Below, one piece after another: positions 9,838 through 22,299 of a DNA stretch of 64,000 nt. The stretch is taken from the NCBI GenBank assembly GCA_949358305.1, contig OX442314.1:52209162-52273161 (forward strand), read 5' to 3'. Both the position numbers and the translations under genes were made by a program. The number at the start of each line of letters is the position of its first letter. The stretch's first letter is position 1. Under the pieces are notes generated by a model that saw only the letters and a list, made by a program, of their open reading frames with translations, was not told the origin of the DNA and did no database searches. Source of the DNA: Strigamia acuminata (taxonomy: Eukaryota; Arthropoda; Chilopoda; Geophilomorpha; Linotaeniidae).

Positions 9838-11798
9838 AACAACTTGTGGCCAAACAACCCCCAAAAGATCTCCAAACGACCTCCAAACAATCTCCAAACG
9901 ACCTTCAAACAATCTTCAAATAACTTCCAAATGACTTCCAAACAACGTTCAAATGACCTTCAAATGAGTCCCAAATGATCTCTAAACGACCTTCAAACAA
10001 CTTTCAGACAACCCCTAAACAACCTCCAAATGACCTCCAAACAACCTTTAAACGACCTTCAAACGATCTCCAAACGACATTCAAATGATCCCCAAACGAC
10101 ATTCAAATGATCCCCAAACAATCCCCAAACGACCTCCAAATAACCTCCAAATGACCTCTAAATGACCTTCAAACGACCTTCAAACAACCTTCAAACGACT
10201 TCCAAATGATCCTCAAACATCTCCAAACGACCTTAAAACAACCTTCAAACAATCCTCAAAAAATCTTCAAACGACCTTCAAATGACCCCCAAACGACCTT
10301 CAAACGACCTCAAAATGACCCTTAAACAACCTTCAAAGGACTCCCAAACGACCTTCAAACCATCTCCAAACGACCTCCAAACAACCTTCAAACGACCTTC
10401 AAATGATCCCTAAACGATCTCCAAATGATCCCCAAATGACCTTTAAACAACCTCCAAATGACCTTCAATCTTCAAACAACTCCCAAACGATCCTCAAACG
10501 ACCTCCAAACTATCCAAACAACCTTCAAATGATCTCCAAATGACCTCCAAACGACCTTCAAACAACCTTCAAACGATCCTCAAAAATTCTTTAAACGACC
10601 TTCAAATGACCTCCAAACAACCTTCAAACAATCCCCAAACGACCTCTAAATGACCTCCAAATGACCTTCAAACAACCTTCAAACAACCTTCAAACGATCA
10701 TCAAACAATCCTCAAACGACCTCCAAACAACCTTCAAACAACCTCTAAATGACCTCCAAACGACCTTCAAACAACCTTCAAACGACTCCCAAATGATCCT
10801 CAAACGATCTCCAAATGACCTCCAAACAACCTTCAAACGACCTTCAAACGACCTCCAAACAACGTTCAAACGACCTTCAAATGATTCCCAAACGATCTCC
10901 AAACGACTTTCAAACAAGTTTCAGATGACCCCTGAATGACTCTCAAACGACTCTCAAATGACCTCTAAATGACCCCCAAACAACCTTCAAACGACCTTCA
11001 AACGATCCTCAAACAACCTTCAAACAACCTCCAAATGACTTTCAAACGACCTCTAAATGATCCTTAAACAATTTTCAAACAACCTTCAAACGACTCCCAA
11101 ACGACCCTCAAACAACTCCCAAATGACCCTCAAACAATCTCCAAATGACCTCCGAACAACCTTCAAACGACCTTCAAACAATCCCTAAACGATCTCTAAA
11201 CGATCCCCAAACAACCTTTAAACAACCTCAAAATGACCTTCAACCTTTAAACAACTTCTAAAGGACATTCAAACGACCTCCAAAGTATCCAAACAACCTT
11301 CAAATGACCTTCAAACAACCCTTAAACAATCCCCAAACAACCTTCAAATGACTTCCAAACGACCCTCAAACAATCTCCAAATGACCTTCAAACAACCTTC
11401 AAACGATCCCTAAACGATCTCCAAATGACCTTTAAACAATCCCAAGTAATCCCCAAACAACCTTTAAACGACCTACAAACGACCTTAAAACAACTTTCAA
11501 ACGACTCTCAAACAACCCTTAAACGACCTCCAAACTATCCAAACGACCTTCAAATGATCTTCAAATGACCTCCAAACAAGCTTCAAATGACCTTTAAACA
11601 ATCCTTAAATGATCTCCAAACAACCTTCAAACAATCCCCAAATGACCCCCAAATGACCTCCAAACGACCTTCAAACGACCTTCAAACGACCTTCAAATGA
11701 TCTTCAAATGACCTCCAAACAAGTTTCAAATGACCTTTAAACAATCCTTAAATGATCTCCAAACAACCTTCAAACGACCTCCAAAGGACCCCCAAATA
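9838..11798. repeat. 11-nt-period CAAAYGACCTY satellite array (2 kb)
   Basis: Nearly 2 kb of degenerate 11-nt repeats (consensus about CAAAYRAYCYY), crossing the boundary between the duplicated units at 11463/11464. The plus strand is almost devoid of G, giving strong purine/pyrimidine strand asymmetry. Open frames such as 10661-10939 are translations of the repeat. Confidence 0.93.
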
Positions 11799-11985
11799 GA
11801 GATGTGCAATTTAGAACAATTCTTTGAAGGAAACTGACAAGGCACGAGTTTTTTGTTTAGCGATTTTTAAAATTGACGTAATAATCGCACATGAAAATGC
11901 ACCTTTAGGCCGTTGTCATGTCAGAATTTTTAAATGTTGACTTCAAAACAGAGAAGAACACAACACAGATTTCACCGTGCCTGAC

Positions 11986-12114
11986 ACTGGAAAAAAAATA
12001 TGGCTTTACAAATTGTAAATGTGTCAAAAGTTAATGTGTAAATGTGAGCTTTACAGTTTTTGTAATTAACTTTTCAGCAATTAAAAGACGTTTAAAGCCA
12101 TATTTTTTTCCAGT
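11986..12114. repeat. Short MITE-like element, second copy
   Basis: Unit-2 copy of the inverted-repeat element at 523-651. Confidence 0.6.
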
Positions 12115-12651
12115 TTCATCCTCCGAAAACTTTTTCAAAACGCCATATTCTTTAATGTCTCCATGTTAAATTTTTGCTGAATAAATTCTAGACAACTTAA
12201 TAGTTTTAAACTTGATGCTTAGAAATTTGTATATCCCGTTTTCGAAATATCTGCTTCTGTTTTAATTTTCAACAACAGTTACTGCAGCAACAGGTGAACA
12301 AAGGTCTATTACATATAAAAACATCAAACAAACGGTTTATTTTGCAGCACCATTGTTGAATGCTTAGTTTTTCATGCAGAAAATGATGAAACTCATTCGT
12401 AACATTAAACTGCCACCAGGTTTGCCGCAGAAATTTTGCATTTTTTCAACAGATCTGTTGGAAAATGCAAAATTTCCATTTAGTTCCATTTGTTGAAAAT
12501 AAATATAAATAAATATTGATTTCAGACAAAATTCATAAAAAAGGTTTGTTCCGGATCTAGATAAGACCCTTGTTCCACATGACATGTTTACTTTTTATTT
12601 TTGAAGACAAACAAATCGAATTAATGCAGACACGGATCCTCTGACAACTAG

Positions 12652-13599
12652 TTAGGCGCCATCATTGCCACCGCCAAGAACATTATCCACAAGTGCAAAA
12701 TAGGCTGGGTCTTCAAATCCTATCTGCAGGATCACTCCGTGTTTTTTAGCAGTACTAACTCCGTCAGATTCTGTGCGAATGGATAGAATATATAGTAGAA
12801 TTAAAACAAATTCTTTGTAAGAATGTCACGCACAGGAATAGGCTGTTGTATGTGCATGTCTATTGGATTTAACAATAGTGTGCATACACATTTCTCTTCT
12901 ACGGAATGGGTTTATTATAAAGCATTTTTTGTATGAAAAAATGTACTTTTATGCAATTTTTGTTAAGAAATGCAATTTTTGTTAGGAAATTCAATTTTTG
13001 CTCTCCAAGATGCCATTTTGCACCTCAAAATGCTATTTTTGCACAACAAAAGCATATTCCTGCCTGCAAATGCATTTCTTTGCATGAAAATACACTTTTC
13101 TGTTAATACACAATTTTCAGACCAATTTTTAGTAACATAATAATTTGTTGTCTTTTCTGACTATTCCTTCCCTCTAAACAATAATTTCAAATCCCATCAC
13201 TGTGTGCAGACATTTCTCTTCGCCTACTCACTTCCAACTTGTGGCCACAAACGCTAAACAAAAAATCTAAATCAAAACTTGGACTCATAAACAGCAACAT
13301 CAGTGATTTCTGCTCTTCGTGCACAAACGGAGCAACGTCCCACGCCTCTGGCAGGCGAACACTTTTGTCCCAAAAGTACGAGTCATTCAACCTCATGAAA
13401 AATAGAATTCACAACGTCAAGAATCACCGCGAATTTCCCAGTATCTCGTCAGCCTGTCCAGCAATGACTTCATCGAAGTAATCCGCTAATTCCAGTGTGG
13501 TAGTCACTCGATCGTCCTCCATTTCTTCAACAGGCCGTTGAATAAGACTCCCGAAAAGAATTTTAATAGACATTTTGTTTAATGATTGTATTTCCGATC
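12652..13599 (-). pseudogene. LRR-family gene A, copy 2
   Basis: Unit-2 copy of the deleted gene at 1189-2136, with the same missing LRR block, start-codon loss and donor loss. The lesions therefore predate the tandem duplication. Confidence 0.72.
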
Positions 13600-13814
13600 C
13601 TGTCGCGATGTTCCGGCGTGAGATTTTGGTCTTGGTCGGGCAGTTTTACCTTAGCTGAAGCACAACGTCTGAGTTTGGATGAGTTCTAGCGCGCTTATTA
13701 CTCGTTTAACAATTCGAGGTTTGTTTATCTGTCGCTGTAGTAACTATTGTTAACAGTTTTAGCATTCCATGTTGGAATTTTGGTCGTAAAGTTTAAAAAA
13801 TGTTTTATCTAAAA

Positions 13815-14578
13815 TGTATTCGGAAAAATCGAACATGAAGACCCCCCTGAAAAGAGCCTGCCCGAAGGGAGTGAGGCGGCTGGTGGTCAGCCCCCATTGG
13901 CTGTGACTGGCCCCTCACCCCAGTGTATAAAAGGTGGGGTTTCTCGCCCCGAGTCAGAACTTACACAAACGACACCAAGAACACAGCAACTACCTCACCG
14001 TCAGGCCAACTTCAAGTACAAGTTAGGATTGATCGAGGACCGCTGAGTAAAGTGCAACTGTAACTCTCACGAATTTACCTGAAAACTACTCCAGCGAAAG
14101 CTAGAGAATAGTCCTTGTAAATTCATATCGAATAATTGCCCTACGATTATTCCGCCACCGAAGTGTCCGAGCGCTTTGTAAGGAACCCCCAGTTCCCGGT
14201 CGAAACCTTGAGACGCTAAACACAACCCCTAGACAACAGGCACGGATAGAAGACTCGAAAGAGCATTCCACCGCGTCTGTGAACGACGAATCCGTGACGA
14301 ATTAACGACAACTCGAGACGCCACTATTGTTCGGCCGACCACGCGGAACTGAGGACGCCATCTTGAGAAATCCTGTGTTCGACTCTGACCAAGTCGACTC
14401 TAGAATTGTTACTGAGTGTAGTTGTATTTTAAGGCATAACGCCTATTGAATAAATTACTTGTTCATTTACATACATTTAGTATTCATTTGGATATTTACA
14501 TAATAGATCACAGGTAAAGTATCACACGTTAGCTCACTTAAGTAGTATTAATACCTATACGAAGTAGGACCCGACACA
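13815..14578 (+). mobile_element. Solo-LTR-like element, copy 2
   Basis: Unit-2 copy of 2352-3115, with TATA box at 13926-13933 and AATAAA at 14449-14454. It differs from copy 1 by one base near its start (TTTGG versus TTCGG). Confidence 0.5.
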
Positions 14579-15525
14579 TTTAATAGTGAAATTTTAGTTT
14601 GCGTTGGTTTGTGTTTATACCACAAAACGTTTTTTAAACTCTACGACCAAAATTCCAACATTGAATGAATAAACTGTTAATAATAGTTACTGCAGCGACA
14701 GATAAACAAACCTCGAATTGTTAAACAAGTAATAAGCGCGCTAGAACTCATCCAAACTCAGACATTGTGCAACAGAAAAACGCACGTTGTTGGTTTGCAA
14801 ACTGCAGCAACTGTGTGATTATTTTAAAATAAAGAATCCGTGGCACATGAAAAATTAAAACATATGCGATTACAAAGTGAGAGTAATGAGTTATAAGAGA
14901 TTGCAAACATGGGGTAAATAGGTGAGTGGCGCCATCTATGGAGAAGCAATAGTAACACCAGTTTTTGTCTGAAACTGTTTTTTCTGCAAATCCATTTTTT
15001 TTCTTCAAAATGCTAGAACTGGGGACTAGGACTGGGGCCTTGGCGGGGACTCGGTTGCGGGAGCGGGCGACTGTTGGGGCGCTCGTAAACCATGCGGGGG
15101 GAGGGTTAGTCGTCCTCGACTGTCACGACGCCAAACGTTGTGCTAATGTGTGCAAAACGTTCGCTAAACGTTCGCAAAGCTGCAGCAAAACTATTTTAGT
15201 AAAATAGAAGTAAGTTAGTAGTGGTAATATTAGTTTTTTCTTTCCAAATTTAGTTTTTTTTGGCTGAAGTTGGCACCACATTCACATTCGCCAAAACTAC
15301 AGATAAAACAAACACAAAATACACAAACACTTAAATTAGATGACAATTGTTTCAAAACTTTTTGATTTAAGTCAAAATTCACCAAAAATTCTTTCCGTCG
15401 GTTATTGAACAAGTTTTGACATAATATAAAGTATTCACAGACATGGCATATTTACTTTTAATTTTGAAATACAAAAAAAAAAAAAAATATCGATTTAATG
15501 CACACACGCAACCTCTGACAACTCG

Positions 15526-17419
15526 TTAGTCGCCCAGGTCGCTGCCGTCGTCGTCGCTCTCAATGTCGGTCCATTCGTCGCTGTCGTCGTCCTCAGCGGG
15601 CAAGAACTGTAGCTGCAGGTGCACCCCGTGTTTCTCAGCCGTTTGCTGCATCATACGATCGTCGAAAAGGTGTCTTCTAACCTCATCAACGCGCAAACTC
15701 ACGTCTAACTCGACCAGAGAATCGATTTTGCACAGACCCTCAATCGCTGACGGTCCCAACAAATAATAAGATTGATCAAGTCGCAAACGTTTTAGTTTCT
15801 TCTTCGCCATAAACTCGACAAACTTGCGTGCTATTTTATCACTAAAACCACAGCAATTGTGAAGTCCAAGCTTCTCCAGATTCGGACACATGTCCAACAA
15901 CTGGAAAAAATAACCGGAAGAAAGCCAAACATCCAAGGGCCCACTTATAGAAAATTCAACTAATTTCTCCAAATACAAATTACGATCAAACACGTCATTT
16001 CTGATGACACTCCTGCTCATGCTAACATACAAGTAGGTCAAATCCTTGAATTTCGTCAAACTGAGCAGCACTTTGAAGGTGAAAACGTCCAAACTGATGG
16101 TGATGCTGCAAACTTTCGGACACGTGAGCACGGCGATGTCCAGCACATCTTCAATGGAGTGATCGGTGGACATTGGCAGGAAATCCAATTCTCTCAGGTT
16201 GTATTGCTGTGGTGGCGAGTCTAATGGCAACAGCGCCATGAACCAATCACTGTATTCAAAATATCCCATGACTTCAATCGATGTCATCGTGTTCAATACA
16301 AAGCGGTGGCAGTCCACTGAAATGTCCTCACCGTAAAATTTGAATACTCGCAACGTCTTTCTGAGTGCGGAATCTTCTGCGCACAGTTTTCTCACAAAAA
16401 CTTGTGTGGTTTCATTGATAAAAAGCTCAACGAGTGACAGTTGGGCGATGTGTATGGCCGAGTCGTCATCAACAACACCGCCGGGAATACCAAGTTCCTT
16501 TAGATTTGGCATTATACGGCAAATTTCTTTGCAAGCACTGGCTGGGAGGGGACTTTTCGTGGGAAGATATAAGTCTGTCAGATTCTGTGCGATAAATACA
16601 ATTAGAAGAATTAAAACAAAGAATGTCGCACATTTTCTATTAATTACAGACAAAATACATTTTACAAGAGAAAGTTTTTGTCGGATAAAACATTTTTTCT
16701 GAAAACTGTTTTTTTTCTTTCAATATTATATTTTTTCTGCAAATCCATTTTTTTTTTTACCTCAAAATGTATTTTTTTGTTCGCAATACATTTTTATCTG
16801 TTTGCAAATGCACTTTTTCATTTAAAAATGCAGTTTTTTCATTTGCAATTGCATTTTTTAAATCTCAAAATGCATTTAACTACTCCATATTTTATGTGTA
16901 TTTTATGCTAAAAAAAAGGGTCATTCTGTATTTTTAATATTTAGTCTATTTTTCTTCGAATTTAATCATTTTTCGTCTTTATTAACAAAAAAATCAAGTT
17001 TCGTCACTGTCTGCGTGAAATCAATTTGCGTTTGATACTCACTGTCAATTTGTGGCCACTAATTTGAAGTAAAAATTCCAAATCAAAATTTGGACTGGAA
17101 AATATCATATGAAGTCTTCTCTGATGTAGATGAAGAAATGGAACAACGTCCCACGCTTGTCGCTCGCGAATTTTGTTGTCCCAAAAATTTGAACACAACC
17201 TCGTCAGCACGTCGTCGCGAAGAGAAAAAGCTAAATTGGACGTGTGTTATTGATAATTATGAAATAAATACACAAATTCAAGTGTAACTTACGTAGGTCA
17301 TCGAAATAAGTGATTAGTTGCACCGTATTTGTCATTTGAACGGCGTCAATTTCCTCAACGTTCCGTTGAATCATACAGCCGAAAAGAGTTTTAATTGCAA
17401 AGTCCCTTAATGTCTCCAT
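15526..17419 (-). CDS. F-box/LRR-like protein, gene B copy 2 (3 exons)
   Basis: Exons 17419-17293, 17230-17043 and 16584-15526, same phases and 457-residue length as copy 1. The last roughly 215 codons, exons 1-2 and nearly all of the introns are identical to copy 1 apart from single changes. The first roughly 135 codons of exon 3 (16584-16185) differ at about 20 bases, causing 16 amino-acid replacements but only two silent changes. Both copies stay open, so both are probably functional or very recently so. The function is unknown beyond the LRR-family resemblance described for copy 1. Confidence 0.8.
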
Positions 17420-17859
17420 TTTCGATTCTGCTCATGAAATAGACAATCAAATAGTGAAATTTCCAACAATAGTTACTCTGGTAACAAGTAAACAAAGAGA
17501 GGCAAATGTTTAACAACAATAAAAGATTATTCTGCCTTGCCAAAAGGAAATTTAAAAAAGAAATTACCGGTATCACAAACCAAAACAATAAAATAAAAAG
17601 TTGTTGTTCACTCTATGTGTTTATTGTAAATTCCATTGTTGTTTGTTGCTTCATGCTTCTTTTCTTGAGTGATGTGTGAATAAGTTCCCCACTTTAACCT
17701 TTTCTCACAAATCTTGAATAAAATCATTAAAGTCTACTTTTAATTCCAACAATGAATGGTTTCCTATTAAAACTGTTGTTTCAGTTGAAGAAAGTTGTTA
17801 CTCAACAACTTTCGATATAATATAAAGTCTACATCACTATTTATTCTCAAATACAAAAA

Positions 17860-18041
17860 AAAATATCGATTTAATGCAGACACGAAACCTCTGACAAATC
17901 CGTGCCACACTCACGTAGTTTATCGAAATAAGTGATTAATTGCAACATATTTTCCATCTGAGCCTCTTCCATTACTTCGACGTTCCATTGTATAATACGA
18001 TCGAAGATTGTTTGTGTCGCCATGTCCTGTAATGTCTTCAT
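17860..18041 (-). pseudogene. LRR-family remnant C, copy 2
   Basis: Unit-2 copy of 6397-6578: exon 1 joined directly to the gene family's 3' flank. Confidence 0.75.
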
Positions 18042-18501
18042 GTTCGATTTTTCCGAATACATTTTAGACATTTGTGGTGACCCAGTTGGGTGATTATCCC
18101 CCCGAGCGGATACCACCCTTCTGAGTCACTGTAGTGGACGGGTTGTTCTCCTAGCGTTGGCTCCGCCTCCCCCCCCCCCCGAATCAGGGCTAATGTTGAA
18201 AAAAAGTTTGCTTTTCTTCAACAAAGGGAGCCACTTTTTGTTTACTAGGATGTGACATGTTTCTTTCACTAGATGGAAACCTCGAGCAGGAAGTTAGCTC
18301 TTTTTCTCGCGAGTTTTTTTGGTTTTTATTTTTCTTTCGTCCAAGCAAAAATGTCCGAGTATGGAGATGTTTTATCAAGTTTATTTTTGCTTGATATTTC
18401 GAGGTTTATTCAAATGTTGCTGCACCAACTATTGTTGGAAATTTATTACTCCATCATGGAATCTTGACTAAAGTTTGAGGTAAACACACAAGGGATTTCA
18501 T

Positions 18502-20217
18502 ACTAAGGTCGAAATAACTAAGGTCGAAATTATTCCTTTTCATAAAATATTTTCTTAGTCGTATGTAACTAAGGGCGAAATGATTAAAGTCGAAATTACA
18601 TATACAGAAATGACTAAGGTTGAAATGAATAAGGTCGAAATCCTGTTTCTACCTTATTCATGAACAAGGTCGAAATGACTAAGGTCGAAATCCTGTTTCT
18701 ACCTTATTCATGAATAAGGTCGAATTACAAAATTTTTATATGAATAAGGTCGAATTACAAAATTTTTATATGAATAAGGTCGAATTACAAAATTTTTATA
18801 TGAATAAGGTCGAATTACAAAATTTTTATATGAATAAGGTCGAAACACAAAAACTCAAAAACTCAAAAACACGAGAATTTCACACGACATAACATAACAT
18901 AAAAATTGTTTTTTTATCACATGTTTTTGTATTTTCAGGAAACCAGAGCAGCTTCTAGAACTAACCTTTTTTAATTTTTCTCATTTATTTTGTAAATGTG
19001 TAATAAAGTAACTTCATTTTTGCATAAATAAATTTGTTTTTATTTGATATTGATCCAGTTTTCTATTGGAATGTTTATTGGCACTATAAAGTGGGTTACT
19101 ACTGGTAACACACTGGCCTCATCAAACAATGGAGAACCGCGAACACCTCGTTCAGTTATTTTTCTAAAGTGTGTTCATTACATATTTCTTTTGCAAAAAA
19201 TAATAAAAAAAAACTTATATCTTGTATGTGTAGACAATTACTAATTCGTTGTAAAACAAAATGCACAAAAATCTCGATTAAAACTGAAAACACGAGTAAA
19301 CAATAGTAAGAAACTCTATTAAAACTAGAAAAACACGTAAAAGATGATAAAACACCGGTTAAAACTGAAAAAAATAATAAAAACCATGAAAAACTGATTA
19401 AAACTTGAAAAAAACCTGAAAAATCATCAAAAATCCGGAAAAAAATGGGAAAAAAACATTAAAAACCTTAAAAAACGGTTTAAAAATGAAAAAAACCTTA
19501 AGAAATCATAAAAAAAATGATAAAAACGAGTTAAAACGATGTGAAAAACATGAAAAACCGAACATAAAATGGCGTCGATGTGCTGCAGTGAAGCACCGGG
19601 TAAATGCGCATTTTGTAATAGATACGGTATTTTGGGCGGTGTTTTTTCCATTGTTTGATGAGGCCAGTGTGTTACCAGTAGTAATCCACTTTATAGTGCC
19701 AATTAATTAACATTGTAATAAAAAACAGGATCAATATCACAATAAAAAACAAATTTATTCATGCAAAAATGAAATTACTTTATTACATATTTACAAAATA
19801 AAGGAGAAAAATTAAAAAAGGTTAGTTCTAGAAGCTCTGGTTTCCTGAAAATACAAAAACATGTAATTAAAAAATATTTTTTTTGTTATTAGAGAAAGAG
19901 ATTTCACATGAGATTCTCGTGTGAAATTCTCGTGTTTTTGAGCTTTTGAGTTTCGACCTTATTCTTATAAAAATTTTGAGTTTCGACCTTATTCATGAAT
20001 AAGGTCGAAATTATATATACTGAAATGACTAGGGTCGAAATGACTAAGGTCGAAATCCTATTTCGATCTTATTCATGAATAAGGTCGAAATGACTAAGGT
20101 CGAAATCCTGTTTCGATCTTATTTATGAAGGTTGAAATTACATATACGGAAATGACTAGGGTCGAAATGAATAAGGTCGAAATCCTGTTTCGACCTTATT
20201 CATTTCGACCCAAGTAT
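18502..20217. mobile_element. Foldback-like element, copy 2
   Basis: Unit-2 copy of the element at 7040-8785, 30 bp shorter because the minisatellite in its left arm has four units rather than five. Confidence 0.6.
18710..18841. repeat. 30-bp minisatellite, 4 units
   Basis: Same unit as 7247-7400, one copy fewer. Confidence 0.9.
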
Positions 20218-20311
20218 TCCACACACAACGAGACCAAAACAAAACAATATTTCACTCTACTAAATTTCTAAAATTTCTTCAGCAGATTTAAACGTGCAGT
20301 AATTAAAGGAC

Positions 20312-20490
20312 ATGACGACACGAGGCGATGGGCGACGCTCAAATGAAAAACACTAAAAATATTTGTCGAATTTCGAAGTGACATGATCGAAAGAGAAGAT
20401 CTCGACGTGGATCTGCTGGAGCAAAAGGCCGAAGAACACGATGTTAAACTGCGGCTCGTGTTCTCTGACCCGTTGGATTATAGCGAATAA
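20312..20490 (+). pseudogene. LRR-family remnant D, copy 2
   Basis: Unit-2 copy of the C-terminal fragment at 8880-9058, with one replacement (HDVR to HDVK). Confidence 0.6.
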
Positions 20491-20837
20491 AACGCATATG
20501 TTGAATTGATTTTTTTTGTATTCAATAACAAGTACTAATTATATGATTAAATACTAATTAATTAATCAAATTTAATTAAGTAAATAATAAATGTGTCATG
20601 TTGAACAAGTGCGAATGTTTTTGGTTTTCTTATTGGTTGCATTTGCAGTGATTAGTGACAGTATGAATGTATCAAACAAACACAATTTGTCTGCAATAGT
20701 TTTTTTTTGGTTGTGCTTGTAATTGTAGAGTAAAGAGTGGACGGAAGACACGTTAATAGAAACGATTTCTCTTGTCATTGCTGCAGTAATTATGTTGTTT
20801 TAATTCTCGTTCTAGTTGATTCGTTTGTTCTTATCCC

Positions 20838-21269
20838 TATGGCGCGCATGCGGATTTCGCGGAGTGCGAAAGGGACCCTATATTTAACATTACGGCGGCC
20901 TATACCTTGACCCCCTGTTCGCAGTCTCGTGGCGGATTCTGCGGATTTCACCTATTCGTACAATCCGCACGATCGCGCGTGTTTTATCATTCTTGGCAAA
21001 CCGTTTTTTGAAAACGCGTTGTAACGCATCCTCAACTTTACAAATCTCGCTTAGCGCGATCGCGCTATAACGCTTCTTCGTGTCCAACAAAAACAGCCGA
21101 TTAAAAACGAAACTTCGGGTTTCGCTAAAACGCGATTTTGATATCGGGAAGGGCACGTGACCACGTGGGTAAAAATAGAATCGAGTTTCGTGAAAACCTA
21201 ATTTGGAGAAACGGCGTGGTGGTTTTGCGAAATATATCACATGTCACGTGATCGGACGTTGGATCTCGT
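20838..21269. other. CpG-rich segment after the duplication breakpoint
   Basis: Composition shifts at once to CpG-rich sequence (GGCGCGCATG, GATCGCGCG). The minus-strand open frame at 20890-21240 (116 aa) is Arg-rich with no recognised domain and is probably incidental. It may be the edge of the repeat array that follows. Confidence 0.4.
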
Positions 21270-21675
21270 ACATAAACGTTCGTGCCTGGTCAAACCAGAG
21301 TCTTTAAAAAATATAAATGCATTTCCCGATCATAGGATTAATTTCGCGCCGTGTGCTCCAGTCATTAATTAGGTTATCTTCGTCGCAACTCGTCATAATA
21401 AAATTTTTACAGAAAATCAATCGTTTCGTATTTTATTTTCACTTTCCGGGAGTCTCGCGTCGTCGTAGTCGACGCGAGTCTCACCGAACGCGTTCTGCGG
21501 GTTCGGCGAGCGTTTTCAGATCGGGGCGGACCGTCTCGTATAGTACCGGGCGCGCCTCCCCAACTGACCGGTCGATGGTTATATAGTTTAAAATTTCCTC
21601 GACCGAGTAAACGGTCGATGCTTCAGCGTCCGGTCGATGATGTGGCATTTGTGCGCGTTCATCCCGTGTCTCTCA

Positions 21676-21695
21676 GACTGGCCTTCGGGCCGGTC
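21676..21695 (+). other. UUCG-tetraloop hairpin, copy 1
   Basis: GACTGGCC-TTCG-GGCCGGTC: an 8-bp stem with one G-U pair closed by the very stable cUUCGg tetraloop, followed by AAAATAAATAAATAAAT. Confidence 0.7.
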
Positions 21696-22279
21696 AAAAT
21701 AAATAAATAAATAAATAAATCCGAAAATAGAACGTATCCTTCCCGGCGAATAGATGCGGCTGGGGTCGTTGAGCGACGGCGGCGACGGCAACCCCGACGA
21801 CTCGTCCCAAAAAATAAGCTCTCGTATCGGCACCCGTTCGTTTATTTAAATGTGCGCGCGGTCGCGTGCATTCTACCCGTGTCCGATGTAGCGATCGATA
21901 CGGGATAAAAAAAATATCACCCGAAAAAGAAAGACGATTAAAGTTTTAATTCTCCGGTCGTGGCACCGACTCTGCGGTTCGTACTTTAACCGTTAATTAG
22001 ATTATCTTCGTCGTAATTTACCGGGAAAAAAAATTTGTAGGGAATCCGTTGTTTCGTATTTTATTTCCATCTCCCGGGGGTCTCGCGCCGTCCCAGTCGA
22101 TCGGAGTCTTCCTCAACACGTTCGATGGGTTTTGCCAACACTTTCAGATCGCCAGCGGAACTCGGGCCCGCCGCTCGGTCGAGCGGCTCAGTACCCGCCG
22201 GGCGGCGTGGTAGCCGGGTTCTCGCTTCCAGTGGCTGTAGGCGTCCTTCTTGAACGCCTTCCTCGCTCTCTCGGTCTCA

Positions 22280-22299
22280 GACTGGCCTTCGGGCCGGTC
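22280..22299 (+). other. UUCG-tetraloop hairpin, copy 2
   Basis: Same 20-nt hairpin preceded by CTCTCGGTCTCA and followed by an A-rich (AAAT)n tail. Confidence 0.7.

Larger units (their letters stand above)
1..11463. repeat. Tandem duplication, unit 1 (11.46 kb)
   Basis: Everything from base 1 recurs 11,463 bases downstream at near identity. The offset changes to 11,462 after a poly-C run near 6710 and to 11,432 after a 30-bp minisatellite that has one unit fewer in the second copy. The unit contains satellite DNA, four LRR-family genes or remnants, a solo-LTR-like insert and a foldback element. The window starts inside the satellite, so more units may lie upstream. Apart from a short hotspot in gene B, I noticed only about ten single-base differences over roughly 9.4 kb, so the duplication is recent or recently homogenised. 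Confidence 0.95.
11464..20837. repeat. Tandem duplication, unit 2 (truncated)
   Basis: Second copy of the unit starting at base 1. Homology to unit 1 stops near 20837 (unit 1 position about 9405), just after a shared GATTCGTTTGTTCTTAT; downstream sequence changes abruptly to CpG-rich repeats. The last roughly 2 kb of the unit (rest of the spacer plus the satellite) is therefore missing here. No target duplication or terminal motif was recognised at the breakpoint. Confidence 0.93.

Noticed and set aside
9664-11000. Overlapping open frames on both strands in the satellite and G-rich block
   Set aside because: An 11-nt repeat with few stops is open in several frames; the peptides are repeat translations.
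20890-21240. 116-residue Arg-rich minus-strand frame
   Set aside because: CpG-rich composition lowers stop frequency; no domain, splice context or conservation was found to support it.
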